A DNA stretch of 64,000 nt, taken from positions 79,027 to 143,026 of the forward strand of contig NZ_PYMJ01000012.1 of assembly GCF_003025615.1 (NCBI RefSeq). Reading direction: 5' to 3'. Below, piece after piece: positions 31,800-40,974 of this stretch. Numbering within the stretch: position 1 is the stretch's first letter; each line of letters opens with the position of its first letter. Both the position numbers and the translations under genes were made by a program. Origin of the DNA: Photobacterium frigidiphilum. Its GTDB lineage: Bacteria; Pseudomonadota; Gammaproteobacteria; Enterobacterales; Vibrionaceae. The notes beneath the pieces are model-generated. The model ran no database searches. It was not told the origin of the DNA and worked only from the letters and a program-made list of their open reading frames with translations.

Positions 31800-31825
31800 T
31801 TCATATCTCCTTAAGTAATACCCAT

Positions 31826-31847
31826 ATACCCAAGGTAACTTGGGTAT
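31826..31847. repeat. ATACCCAAG-GTAA-CTTGGGTAT hairpin
   Basis: Perfect 9-bp stem with a 4-nt loop between yjjB and folA. Short palindromes of this type recur between genes in Vibrionaceae genomes in my recollection. No T-run on the minus strand. Possibly ends yjjPB mRNA. Confidence 0.55.
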
Positions 31848-31854
31848 AGATCAT

Positions 31855-32328
31855 TTACACCACTGACCGGCGACGATAAAACAATAGCCCTGGCATTGCC
31901 AGTCCAATAGCCAAAGCTGCCACAATAAATACAGCCTTCAGAACATTTTCTATCATCAAGCCCCATAATTCGACGCTATAACCACTATGATTAATTTCAA
32001 CCAATGCAATCATCGCTTTAAACGCAAACACACCGGGTACCATCGGAATCATAGCTGCAACAGTAAAGACTTTAGGGTGGGCAAGAAAACGATGTGACCA
32101 ATGTACACCAATCATACCGACTAACGTTGCGGCACCTAAGGTTGCCCATTCAATCGGTACACCCCAGTGCAATAATACAAAGCGACAGCCATGGCCTAAC
32201 GCCCCACCAATCGCACAATACTTTAAAGCTTTTTGAGGAACATTAAATACCAACGCAAAACCAACGGCTGGGATCATAGAGAAAAACATATCGTTGAGTA
32301 ATGCCATAAAAAAATCAAGATAGATCAT
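31855..32328 (-). CDS. yjjB: ThrE-type exporter small subunit YjjB
   Basis: Membrane protein of the ThrE/YjjB family (DUF3815), 157 aa from the ATG at 32328. It contains about five hydrophobic helices and the conserved NVPQKALKYCAIGGALGHG, HWSHRFLAHPKVFTVAAMIPMVPG segments. The longer frame from 32415 lies inside yjjP and is rejected: the ATG at 32328 overlaps the yjjP stop (ATGA), the classic layout of this pair. YjjP and YjjB form a split version of the ThrE exporter; in E. coli they are reported to export succinate. The substrate here is not known. Confidence 0.92.
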   Translation of the reverse strand: MIYLDFFMALLNDMFFSMIPAVGFALVFNVPQKALKYCAIGGALGHGCRFVLLHWGVPIEWATLGAATLVGMIGVHWSHRFLAHPKVFTVAAMIPMVPGVFAFKAMIALVEINHSGYSVELWGLMIENVLKAVFIVAALAIGLAMPGLLFYRRRSVV

Positions 32329-33116
32329 GACAACCACCCCCATACACCAAGCACATTCATCGCAGCAACAATCCCCATACTGGTCGATAATGTTAACAAG
32401 GTCGCCATGGTCCAACGAGCAATCCCCATATTCAAATATCCCTTCACCATATCAGAAATGGCATTAATTAAAGGGAACCCAGGAACGAGCATTAATACTG
32501 ATGACGCCATAGCTAAAAAGGGTGTTTCACCAATTTGGTATACTTGACCTAAGCCCGAAATCAATGTCGTAACAAAGGCTGTAACACCAAAATTAACGAG
32601 CGGATTGAAGTGACAATGGGCAATCTCTTGTCGCACAAACATGCCCACAGAAGAAGCAATAAACGTCAGAAGAAATACTGGCCAATCACCACCCGCTAAT
32701 CGACTAAACGCAGCACAAGACAAGCCGATCATTACAATAACGAGGAAACGGTTGTACCGCAGAGGTTTGATCTTCTCTAAACGATGATGCACGCTGTATA
32801 TATCTAACAATCCCCGTTCAGCCATAATGCAAACTCGCTGAATATCAGTCACGACTTGCATATTTATCCCACGATCTTGGCAGCGACGTGTCGTTGTAAT
32901 ACAACGTCCGTGATTCAAGGTCGTGATGACCATAGAGCTTGCAGACAGCGACACCTCAACACTCTCAACGCCTAAGGCGACACCTAAGCGACAGGTTACA
33001 TCAGTGACTAGCGTGCTTTCAGCACCGTGCTGGAGCAGCTTCTGTCCTGCAGCCACAGCCAACCGTGATACTTCTCTTTGTTCAGGCTCTGATAACCGTC
33101 TCAATCCCGTTGTCAT
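32325..33116 (-). CDS. yjjP: ThrE-type exporter large subunit YjjP
   Basis: 263 aa. The N-terminal soluble part (about 1-120, with LLQHGAESTLVTDVTCRLG, then VSLSASSMVITT) is the ThrE cytoplasmic domain; the C-terminal half has about five membrane helices with LMLVPGFPLINAISDMVKGYL. It is translationally coupled to yjjB downstream. Together they make up one ThrE-like carrier in two polypeptides. Transport of a small organic acid or amino acid is likely by family. Confidence 0.92.
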   Translation of the reverse strand: MTTGLRRLSEPEQREVSRLAVAAGQKLLQHGAESTLVTDVTCRLGVALGVESVEVSLSASSMVITTLNHGRCITTTRRCQDRGINMQVVTDIQRVCIMAERGLLDIYSVHHRLEKIKPLRYNRFLVIVMIGLSCAAFSRLAGGDWPVFLLTFIASSVGMFVRQEIAHCHFNPLVNFGVTAFVTTLISGLGQVYQIGETPFLAMASSVLMLVPGFPLINAISDMVKGYLNMGIARWTMATLLTLSTSMGIVAAMNVLGVWGWLS

Positions 33117-33234
33117 GCTATTCCCTTAGTTCATTCATTACAGCAGCTATAGTGACTCATCAATCACATTCTACTTAAAGTACCATTAAGAATAATTATC
33201 AGACAAATCGATTATTGCCTTGTTGATTAGACAC

Positions 33235-33258
33235 AAAAAAACCGCTCATAAGAGCGGC
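33235..33258 (-). terminator. Terminator of the rplU-rpmA-yhbE-obgE operon
   Basis: Read on the minus strand: CCGCTC-TTAT-GAGCGG followed by seven T (complement of 33235-33241). A strong intrinsic terminator 44 bp after the obgE stop. Confidence 0.9.
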
Positions 33259-33301
33259 TTTCATTACGATAATCAGTATAAGCTATTTTGATAGCGAATG
33301 A

Positions 33302-34555
<1,254 letters not shown>

Positions 34556-34578
34556 TTAATCATTGTAATGGACCTTGG

Positions 34579-35505
34579 CTATTTGTGCTGGCGAATAATT
34601 TTATGGCCAATTGCACAAAACATGGCACTGCTCACCACAACCATTGCACCGAGATACCCTAAAGTATTAAGGTCTGCCGCGACAAAAAATTGTGGCCAAA
34701 TCAAACTAGCAAGGTCTACAAATAATATCGTAAACAAGGGAGCAAGGGTAATAACCGCGCTCACTTGTGAGGCTTGCCAACGTGCCATTGCTTCAGCAAA
34801 TGCACCGTATCCTACAAGCGTATTAATACAGCAGAACATCAACATGCCCAACTGTCTCGAATCCATTAATAAAAGCTGCTCTGGTTGAGCCATCGGCGTA
34901 AGCATTAATGCGCAGATCACATAGATCATTAGTAAGATCTGAGGTGAACTGAACTGCTTAAGCAAGCACTTTTGTGCCAGCGCATAAACAACCCAAACTA
35001 AAGCGGCGACGACAGCTAATAATACGCCAAGCGTATATCCTGTAAAACTCGTTAATAAATCAACTAGCTTCTCATTAAAAAACAGGAGCAAACCGAACAC
35101 CAGGCATGACACACCAATTATTTGGTGTAGGCCTAACTTTTCTTTAAACAGCCATACACTCGACAATAACAAAATGACGGGAGCCAACTGAATAATGACC
35201 TGAACCACTGAAGGGTCTAGGAATTTTAATGCACTGTTATACAGTACAAAGTTACCAGCAAGACCAATACTACCCAGCAATAACAGACCTATGTCTGGAA
35301 GCCTAGCAGATTTAACTTGAGGTAATTGCTTTCGCCAAAATAACCAAGCACCTAAACCAATAGAAGCAGTTACAAAGCGATACCAAACGATGGTAAAAGG
35401 ATCCATCACTTCTACAGCTTGTTTCATGGCGATGGGCAAAGCCCCCCAAAAAACAGCCGTTGTCAGTGCTAAAGCCATACCAGCTGCAGGGTTATGAGTA
35501 GACAT
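34579..35505 (-). CDS. yhbE: EamA/DMT-family transporter (YhbE type)
   Basis: Inner-membrane protein of the drug/metabolite transporter superfamily, 308 aa with ten hydrophobic helices in two EamA repeats (about 8-140 and 158-295). It lies between rpmA and obgE, exactly where E. coli carries yhbE, which supports the symbol. Substrate unknown. A hairpin with T-run separates it from rpmA, so ribosomal protein genes are probably made in excess over this transporter. Confidence 0.85.
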   Translation of the reverse strand: MSTHNPAAGMALALTTAVFWGALPIAMKQAVEVMDPFTIVWYRFVTASIGLGAWLFWRKQLPQVKSARLPDIGLLLLGSIGLAGNFVLYNSALKFLDPSVVQVIIQLAPVILLLSSVWLFKEKLGLHQIIGVSCLVFGLLLFFNEKLVDLLTSFTGYTLGVLLAVVAALVWVVYALAQKCLLKQFSSPQILLMIYVICALMLTPMAQPEQLLLMDSRQLGMLMFCCINTLVGYGAFAEAMARWQASQVSAVITLAPLFTILFVDLASLIWPQFFVAADLNTLGYLGAMVVVSSAMFCAIGHKIIRQHK

Positions 35506-35520
35506 AAACCCTCCATAAAT

Positions 35521-35548
35521 AAAAAGCCCCGCCAGTAGGCAGGGCTTT
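35521..35548 (-). terminator. Partial terminator after rpmA
   Basis: On the minus strand: AAAGCCCTGCC-TACT-GGCGGGGCTTT followed by more T. One mismatch in an 11-bp stem. Located between rpmA and yhbE, so it is likely a leaky attenuator within the operon. Confidence 0.75.
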
Positions 35549-35569
35549 AAGATTCGTTACGAGGCTAAA

Positions 35570-35827
35570 TTAAGCAGCTTCGATAGTTACGAATTTGCGG
35601 TTTTTAGGACCTTTAACTTCGAACTTAACTTTACCGTCAGTAAGTGCGAATAGTGTGTGGTCTTTACCCAAACCAACGTTAGTGCCTGCGTGGAACTTAG
35701 TACCACGTTGACGAACGATGATGTTACCTGCAAGAACAGATTCACCACCGAAGCGCTTAACACCTAGACGTTTACTTTCTGAATCGCGGCCGTTATTAGT
35801 AGAACCGCCAGCTTTTTTGTGTGCCAT
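35570..35827 (-). CDS. rpmA: 50S ribosomal protein L27
   Basis: 85 aa beginning [20 protein letters not shown], the strongly conserved L27 N-terminus, which reaches toward the peptidyl transferase centre. The central [24 protein letters not shown] motif is unmistakable. No cleavable N-terminal extension is present. Follows rplU by 19 bp. Confidence 0.99.
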   Translation of the reverse strand: MAHKKAGGSTNNGRDSESKRLGVKRFGGESVLAGNIIVRQRGTKFHAGTNVGLGKDHTLFALTDGKVKFEVKGPKNRKFVTIEAA

Positions 35828-35846
35828 CTTTAAATTCTCCTAGTTA

Positions 35847-36158
35847 TTAAGCGCTGATGCCAGTGATTTTGACTTCAGTGAACCACTGACGGTGGCCCAT
35901 TTGCTTACGAGAATGCTTACGACGACGGAACTTAACGACTTTAATCTTATCGCCACGACCGTGCGTTACAACTTCAGCAGTTACTTTACCACCAGTTACG
36001 AATGGTGCACCAACTGTTACTTCTTCACCGTTAGCAACTAAAAGAACGCAATCAAACTCAACGTTTGCGCCAGTTTCAGCTTCTAGTTTTTCCAAGCGCA
36101 AGGTTTGACCTTCGCTTACTCGGTGTTGCTTACCACCACTTTGGAAAACAGCGTACAT
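35847..36158 (-). CDS. rplU: 50S ribosomal protein L21
   Basis: 103 aa beginning [25 protein letters not shown], with the C-terminal [26 protein letters not shown] signature that binds 23S rRNA. First gene of the rplU-rpmA-yhbE-obgE operon. Divergent from ispB across 278 bp, which must hold both promoters; no sure -35/-10 pair or RNA leader is visible to me there. Confidence 0.99.
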   Translation of the reverse strand: MYAVFQSGGKQHRVSEGQTLRLEKLEAETGANVEFDCVLLVANGEEVTVGAPFVTGGKVTAEVVTHGRGDKIKVVKFRRRKHSRKQMGHRQWFTEVKITGISA

Positions 36159-36436
36159 GTCTTACTCCGCTTCTCCGCATAGGCCATTTGCCACGTAAAT
36201 TTTGGGCAATGGGTATGCGCTTAATCTTGTCATCAATAGGGCGCGAATGTTACGTGAAAATGACGCTTCTGGCAACCCATTAAAGAAAGAAAATTGGTGG
36301 AAAGGTGTTCAATAATTTAAGCAGTCTCATTCTGATTAATCGGGGTTATGAATAAAGATATAATTTAGTGTAAGATTCCATAACTGTTTTGAATAATTCT
36401 CCGCCTTAAGCGGCCAACAATTTTGCTGGATGTATA

Positions 36437-37408
36437 ATGGATTTTAAAGCTATCCAAGCGCTCACCGCCAACGATATGGCGGGAGTTGACGCGAAGATAC
36501 AAGCACAACTGAACTCAGATGTAGCTCTTATTAATCAACTAGGCTTTTACATTGTAAGCGGTGGTGGCAAACGCTTACGTCCGATGCTTGTCGTTCTTGC
36601 CGCTCGTGCTTTGGGCTACCAGGGAGACAAACACATAACGGCTGCTGCATTTGTAGAATTTATTCATACTGCAACATTGTTACATGACGACGTTGTTGAT
36701 GAATCTGACATGCGCCGTGGTAAAGATACAGCCAATGCTGCATTTGGCAATGCAGCTAGTGTTCTTGTCGGGGATTACATTTATACCCGTTCATTTCAGA
36801 TGATGACGAGCCTAAGATCATTAAAGATCCTCGACGTCATGAGTGAAGCAACAAATGTGATCGCTGAAGGCGAAGTTCAGCAGCTAATGAACTGCAATGA
36901 TCCTAATACGACTGAAGATAACTATATGCAGGTTATCTACTCTAAAACGGCTCGCCTTTTTGAAGCTGCAACTCAGATTTCTGCGATTATCACAGAATCC
37001 TCGACTGAAGTTGAAGTTGCGCTACAAGACTATGGCCGTTACCTCGGCACTGCTTTTCAGCTCATTGATGATGTGTTGGATTATGTCGCAGATGGCAAGG
37101 AAATGGGTAAAAACGTGGGTGATGACCTTTCCGAAGGTAAACCGACACTTCCACTGCTACATGCTATGCATAATGGTAATGAAGCGCAGTCAGCCATGAT
37201 TCGTGAAGCGATTGAAAAATCCAACGGTATGGACAAACTAAACGATATTCTGGCCGCCATGCGCGAAGCTGGCTCTTTGGACTACACTCAGCAACGCGCG
37301 GAAGAAGAAGCAGAAAAAGCAATCGCAGCACTAGTCCCCATTGCTGAGTCTGATTACAAAGAAGCGTTGATCCAACTTGCTCATTTAGCGGTTAAACGTA
37401 CAAAGTAA
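36437..37408 (+). CDS. ispB: Octaprenyl diphosphate synthase
   Basis: Trans-prenyltransferase that makes the isoprenoid side chain of ubiquinone and menaquinone. 323 aa. The first Asp-rich motif is LLHDDVVDESDMRRGK (near residue 82) and the second is FQLIDDVLDYVADGKEMGKN (near 210); the SGGGKRLRPML substrate motif is near residue 42. Divergent from rplU, the conserved arrangement. A strong terminator follows. Confidence 0.97.
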   Translation: MDFKAIQALTANDMAGVDAKIQAQLNSDVALINQLGFYIVSGGGKRLRPMLVVLAARALGYQGDKHITAAAFVEFIHTATLLHDDVVDESDMRRGKDTANAAFGNAASVLVGDYIYTRSFQMMTSLRSLKILDVMSEATNVIAEGEVQQLMNCNDPNTTEDNYMQVIYSKTARLFEAATQISAIITESSTEVEVALQDYGRYLGTAFQLIDDVLDYVADGKEMGKNVGDDLSEGKPTLPLLHAMHNGNEAQSAMIREAIEKSNGMDKLNDILAAMREAGSLDYTQQRAEEEAEKAIAALVPIAESDYKEALIQLAHLAVKRTK

Positions 37409-37423
37409 AATAGATATTTAGAT

Positions 37424-37450
37424 AAAAGCCTGCCTCGTGCAGGCTTTTTT
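37424..37450 (+). terminator. ispB terminator
   Basis: AAAAGCCTGC-CTCGT-GCAGGCTTTTTT. A perfect 10-bp stem with T-run, 16 bp after the ispB stop. Confidence 0.92.
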
Positions 37451-37552
37451 ATGTCTCGATGATCTTTACCGTGATCTATATGCCTACAGCGGATCGTACC
37501 TATACTTGAATGAACGAAGGCCGCTTTAGCATGCAAAGTAACAGGAGGCGTT

Positions 37553-37744
37553 ATGCAAATTAAAGATCTAAAGCAGGGAATGTGGATCGAATGCCAGCAG
37601 GGGGTGGCTGAAATCATTTCAATTGATCAAGCGCATAACTCAGTGATCATTGAAAACAGAGACGATCATACTCGCAATACCATAAAATGCGATGACATTA
37701 CCGATCAACCGCAACTTCATACTGGTTGTGACAGTTACTATTAA
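37553..37744 (+). CDS. Small conserved-looking protein of unknown function, 63 aa
   Basis: A 63-codon frame with an excellent ribosome site (AGGAGG, 7 nt before the ATG) and its own terminator at 37791-37820. This makes it a likely real gene. The product starts MQIKDLKQGMWIECQQGVAE and is predicted mostly beta-strand, acidic, with Cys at residues 14, 46 and 59. No signal peptide or membrane segment. The first half loosely resembles a small SH3/KOW-like barrel (GMWIE...GVAEIISID), but this is only an impression and I do not recognise the family. Confidence 0.7.
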   Translation: MQIKDLKQGMWIECQQGVAEIISIDQAHNSVIIENRDDHTRNTIKCDDITDQPQLHTGCDSYY

Positions 37745-37790
37745 TGAAGCTAGTCATTAAATAAATGTACATTACAAATCTTAATGCATA

Positions 37791-37820
37791 AAAAAAGCGG
37801 CATACATAATGCCGCTTTTT
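37791..37820. terminator. Bidirectional terminator (63-aa gene / mdh)
   Basis: AAAAAGCGGCAT-ACATA-ATGCCGCTTTTT, a perfect 12-bp stem with A-run and T-run flanks, between two converging genes. Confidence 0.93.
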
Positions 37821-37841
37821 GATGAACGTTATATGTCGCTA

Positions 37842-38780
37842 CTATTTAGCAGCAAACTCTTCACCTAGTGTAATATCTGAAGTCAGGGTATCTAGCATGT
37901 TATTTAGTGCTTCTTGTTCAAAAGTACTTAACTTGCCGTAATCCATCACTTCTTCTATACCTTCTTTGCCTAAAATAACTGGCTGTGCAAAGAAACGTGC
38001 ATGCTTACCGTCACCTTCAACATAAGCACACTCAACAATACCTTGCTCGCCTTGTAGGGCGCGAACAAGTGAAAGACCAAAGCGATAAGCCGCTTGACCC
38101 ATAGACAGTGTTGCAGAACCACCACCCGCTTTAGCTTCTACTACTTCAGTACCTGCATTTTGAATGCGTGGCGTTAATGCTTTAATTTCTTCGTCAGAAA
38201 ACTCAACACCTTCAACTTGAGACAATAAAGGTAGAATAGTCACACCTGAGTGACCACCGATGACTGGCACTTGAATGTCACTTGGGGTTTTGCCTTTTAA
38301 TTCAGCAACAAATGTTTCTGAACGAATAATATCAAGTGTTGTGATACCAAATAAACGACGCTTGTCGTATACACCTGCTTTTTTCAATACATCAGCAGCA
38401 ATCGCCACCGTCGTATTTACAGGGTTCGTAATAATACCTACGCATGCTTTAGGGCATACAACAGCAATTTTTTCAGCTAAAGATTTAATGATACCAGCGT
38501 TTACATTGAAAAGATCAGAGCGATCCATTCCAGGTTTACGTGCAACACCAGCAGAGATTAATACAACATCAGCACCTTCCAGTGCAGGCGTTGGATCGAC
38601 ACCACCATAACCCTTAATAGAAACAGGAGTTGGGATATGGCTAAGATCAGCCGCAACACCAGGAGTTACTGGAGCAATATCATATAGCGCAAGATCAGAA
38701 CCTGCAGGTAAGCCGTTTTTCAACAGTAAAGCCAATGCCTGGCCAATACCACCTGCAGCACCAATTACAGCAACTTTCAT
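37842..38780 (-). CDS. mdh: Malate dehydrogenase
   Basis: NAD-dependent interconversion of malate and oxaloacetate in the TCA cycle. 312 aa. The nucleotide motif is [12 protein letters not shown] (residues 7-18), substrate arginines lie in [11 protein letters not shown] and TNPVNTT, and the catalytic histidine is in [13 protein letters not shown] (near residue 177). [15 protein letters not shown] matches the E. coli-type enzyme. Divergent from argR, as in most gamma-proteobacteria. Confidence 0.98.
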   Translation of the reverse strand: MKVAVIGAAGGIGQALALLLKNGLPAGSDLALYDIAPVTPGVAADLSHIPTPVSIKGYGGVDPTPALEGADVVLISAGVARKPGMDRSDLFNVNAGIIKSLAEKIAVVCPKACVGIITNPVNTTVAIAADVLKKAGVYDKRRLFGITTLDIIRSETFVAELKGKTPSDIQVPVIGGHSGVTILPLLSQVEGVEFSDEEIKALTPRIQNAGTEVVEAKAGGGSATLSMGQAAYRFGLSLVRALQGEQGIVECAYVEGDGKHARFFAQPVILGKEGIEEVMDYGKLSTFEQEALNNMLDTLTSDITLGEEFAAK

Positions 38781-39033
38781 TTTCGTTCTCCTTTACGATA
38801 GAAGTATAATTTCAGACCTGCTAAAGACGTTATAGCAAGCAATTGTTAAATACAATCGAACACAATCAGCTTTGCGAAGTGACGCATCCTCATCATAAAG
38901 TGAGCTTACTGCGTGCGACAAGGAAAAGAATGAATGGATGGCACTTACACCACAAAATTGATTCATCGCAACAAACAACAATACTGCATAACAGATCAAA
39001 TAAGTTGTATGAAAAGACATTGACCGAGCCTAT

Positions 39034-39070
39034 AACAGTGATTGAAACGTCAGTTTCAATGAACACTGTT
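39034..39070. repeat. Long hairpin in the mdh-argR intergenic region
   Basis: AACAGTG-ATTGAAAC, loop GTCA, GTTTCAAT-GAA-CACTGTT: 15 paired bases with a 3-nt bulge, 63 bp before the argR start. It does not match the ARG-box consensus well. Could be an operator, attenuator or structured 5' leader of argR. No other gene is seen in 38781-39132. Confidence 0.55.
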
Positions 39071-39132
39071 TGCTACTAACCAATAGGTTATGCAAAAATA
39101 CGTCACCTCGTCCCTGTACATAAAATTTACTT

Positions 39133-39603
39133 ATGCGAAATTCAGATAAACAAGAACGCTTAATTAAAGCATTCAAATCTATTCTAAAAGAAGAAAAGTT
39201 CAGCTCCCAAGGTGAAATTGTTGATGCCTTGAAAGCTCAGGGGTTCGACAACATCAACCAATCCAAGGTCTCCCGCATGCTGACCAAGTTCGGTGCTGTC
39301 CGTACTCGTAATGCAAAAATGGAGATGGTCTATTGTTTACCAATTGAACTAGGTGTGCCGACTACTACAAGTCCTTTAAAGGAACTCGTAATGGAAGTGG
39401 GTCATAATAGCGCCCTAGTTGTCATTCATACCGGTCCTGGTGCCGCACAAGTTATCGCTCGCTTACTGGATTCATTAGGTAAAGCAGAAGGTATCCTTGG
39501 TGTTGTTGCTGGTGATGATACAATTTTCATTACCCCAACCAACACAACAACAACAGAAGAGCTCTTTAATTCTGTGTGTGACCTTTTCGATTACAGCATC
39601 TAA
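39133..39603 (+). CDS. argR: Arginine repressor
   Basis: Arginine-responsive hexameric regulator, 156 aa. The N-terminal winged helix (about 1-75) contains [21 protein letters not shown] and the recognition helix [20 protein letters not shown]. The C-terminal hexamerisation and arginine-binding domain (about 85-153) has [16 protein letters not shown] and the GDDTIFITP motif whose aspartates bind arginine. Divergent from mdh. A GC-rich hairpin follows. Confidence 0.97.
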   Translation: MRNSDKQERLIKAFKSILKEEKFSSQGEIVDALKAQGFDNINQSKVSRMLTKFGAVRTRNAKMEMVYCLPIELGVPTTTSPLKELVMEVGHNSALVVIHTGPGAAQVIARLLDSLGKAEGILGVVAGDDTIFITPTNTTTTEELFNSVCDLFDYSI

Positions 39604-39611
39604 TCAAAAAT

Positions 39612-39630
39612 TGGGGGCTTTCGGCCCCCA
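39612..39630 (+). terminator. argR terminator
   Basis: TGGGGGC-TTTCG-GCCCCCA directly after the argR stop. The stem is very stable, but only a short, interrupted T-run follows. Confidence 0.65.
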
Positions 39631-39896
39631 TTAAATGAGATAAAGCTCACAATCAAGAAAACTTATCCCCCCTAGCTAAAAACCTCACCAACCAATTGAT
39701 AAAAAAGACAAATAACAATAAACAGTCAACTATCCCTCACCTTTTTATCAAACATTTGGTACATCTTTGTTAACACAGTTTTAAATACTTCCATCAATTT
39801 TGCTATTATCTGGTTGATTTACTTCCGCAAGGATGCCTTTCCATCGATGGAAAACATTTCCTAAATGGAGATAACTACAATCAATAAGGGACAAGC

Positions 39897-40868
39897 ATGG
39901 CATTTAAAAAATTACTACAAATGAGTGCACTAGCAGGCGTTGTAATGACAGCAGGCATGGCGAACGCTCAAGAATTTGTAACCATTGGTACTGGTTCTGT
40001 TACGGGTGTTTATTACCCAACAGGCGGTGCGATTTGTAAACTCGTCAATAAAAGCAGCAAAGAGCACAATGTTCGTTGTTCTGTAGAATCAACTGGTGGT
40101 TCTATCTATAACGTCAATACTATGCGTGCTGGCGAATTAGATTTTGGTATTGTTCAATCAGATTGGCAGTACCACGGCTATAACGGTACAAGTAAATTTG
40201 AAAAGCAAGGTCCGTACAAAAAGTTACGTGCTGTATTCTCATTACATACAGAACCTTTTAACATCATCGCTCGTACTGATGCCAGTATTAATAGCGTTGA
40301 AGATTTGAAAGGTAAACGCGTAAATATTGGTAATCCAGGTTCAGGTGACCGTGCAACAATGGGGGTTGTAATGGACGCTCTAGGTTGGACTAACGCTGAC
40401 TTTAAACTCACGTCAGAATTAAAAGGTTCTGAACGCTCACAAGCACTTTGTGACAATAAAATTGACGCCTTCGTCTATGTTGTTGGTCACCCAAACGGTT
40501 CAATCAAAGAAGCAACAACATCTTGTGATGCGAAGCTAATACCTGCAACTGGCGCCAAAATTGAAAAAATTGTTGCTGATAACCCGTACTACACAGCAAC
40601 AACAGTACCTGGTGGCATGTATAAAGGCTCAAACGAAGATGTAAACAGCTTCGGTGTGGCAGCTACTATGGTTTCTACAACAGATGTTTCTGATGAAATC
40701 GTTTACGAAGTAGTAAAAGCCGTATTTGAAAATTTCAGCACCTTCAAACGTCTACACCCAGCATTTGCTAACTTGAAGAAAGAAGACATGATCAAAAATG
40801 GTCTATCTATCCCTCTTCATCCTGGTGCAATCCGCTACTACAAAGAAGCTGGTCTTCTTACAAAATAA
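39897..40868 (+). CDS. TAXI-family TRAP transporter solute-binding protein
   Basis: Periplasmic receptor of a tripartite ATP-independent transporter. 323 aa with a signal peptide (FKKLLQMSALAGVVMTAGMANA) and the TAXI signature at the mature N-terminus: FVTIGTGSVTGVYYPTGGAI, then VRCSVESTGGSIYNVNTMRAGE and FGIVQSDW. The TAXI class is associated mainly with glutamate or 2-oxoglutarate-type ligands in a few studied cases; the ligand here is not readable. It is upstream of the fused permease and separated from it by a strong hairpin. The 293 bp upstream contain the promoter, not resolved. Confidence 0.94.
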   Translation: MAFKKLLQMSALAGVVMTAGMANAQEFVTIGTGSVTGVYYPTGGAICKLVNKSSKEHNVRCSVESTGGSIYNVNTMRAGELDFGIVQSDWQYHGYNGTSKFEKQGPYKKLRAVFSLHTEPFNIIARTDASINSVEDLKGKRVNIGNPGSGDRATMGVVMDALGWTNADFKLTSELKGSERSQALCDNKIDAFVYVVGHPNGSIKEATTSCDAKLIPATGAKIEKIVADNPYYTATTVPGGMYKGSNEDVNSFGVAATMVSTTDVSDEIVYEVVKAVFENFSTFKRLHPAFANLKKEDMIKNGLSIPLHPGAIRYYKEAGLLTK

Positions 40869-40906
40869 TCAAGATTGACTACATTTAAGAGGCACTTCGT
40901 TGCCCC

Positions 40907-40930
40907 CATGCGCCGCGATTGCGGCGCATG
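40907..40930 (+). repeat. Hairpin between TRAP receptor and permease genes
   Basis: CATGCGCCGC-GATT-GCGGCGCATG, a perfect GC-rich 10-bp stem 39 bp after the receptor stop and 45 bp before the permease start. Followed by TTATTTAA rather than a clean T-run. Likely lets the receptor be made in excess by partial termination or by protecting its mRNA 3' end. Confidence 0.7.
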
Positions 40931-40974
40931 TTATTTAACATGCCCATAAAAAATCATAAAAAACAGGATGCTGC

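Noticed and set aside
32329..32415. 29-codon N-terminal extension of yjjB
   Set aside because: It reads through the end of yjjP out of frame; the ATGA overlap at 32325-32328 is the natural start.
39080..39132. ARG boxes upstream of argR
   Set aside because: Looked for TNTGAATWWWWATTCANW; no stretch matches well enough to claim autoregulation.
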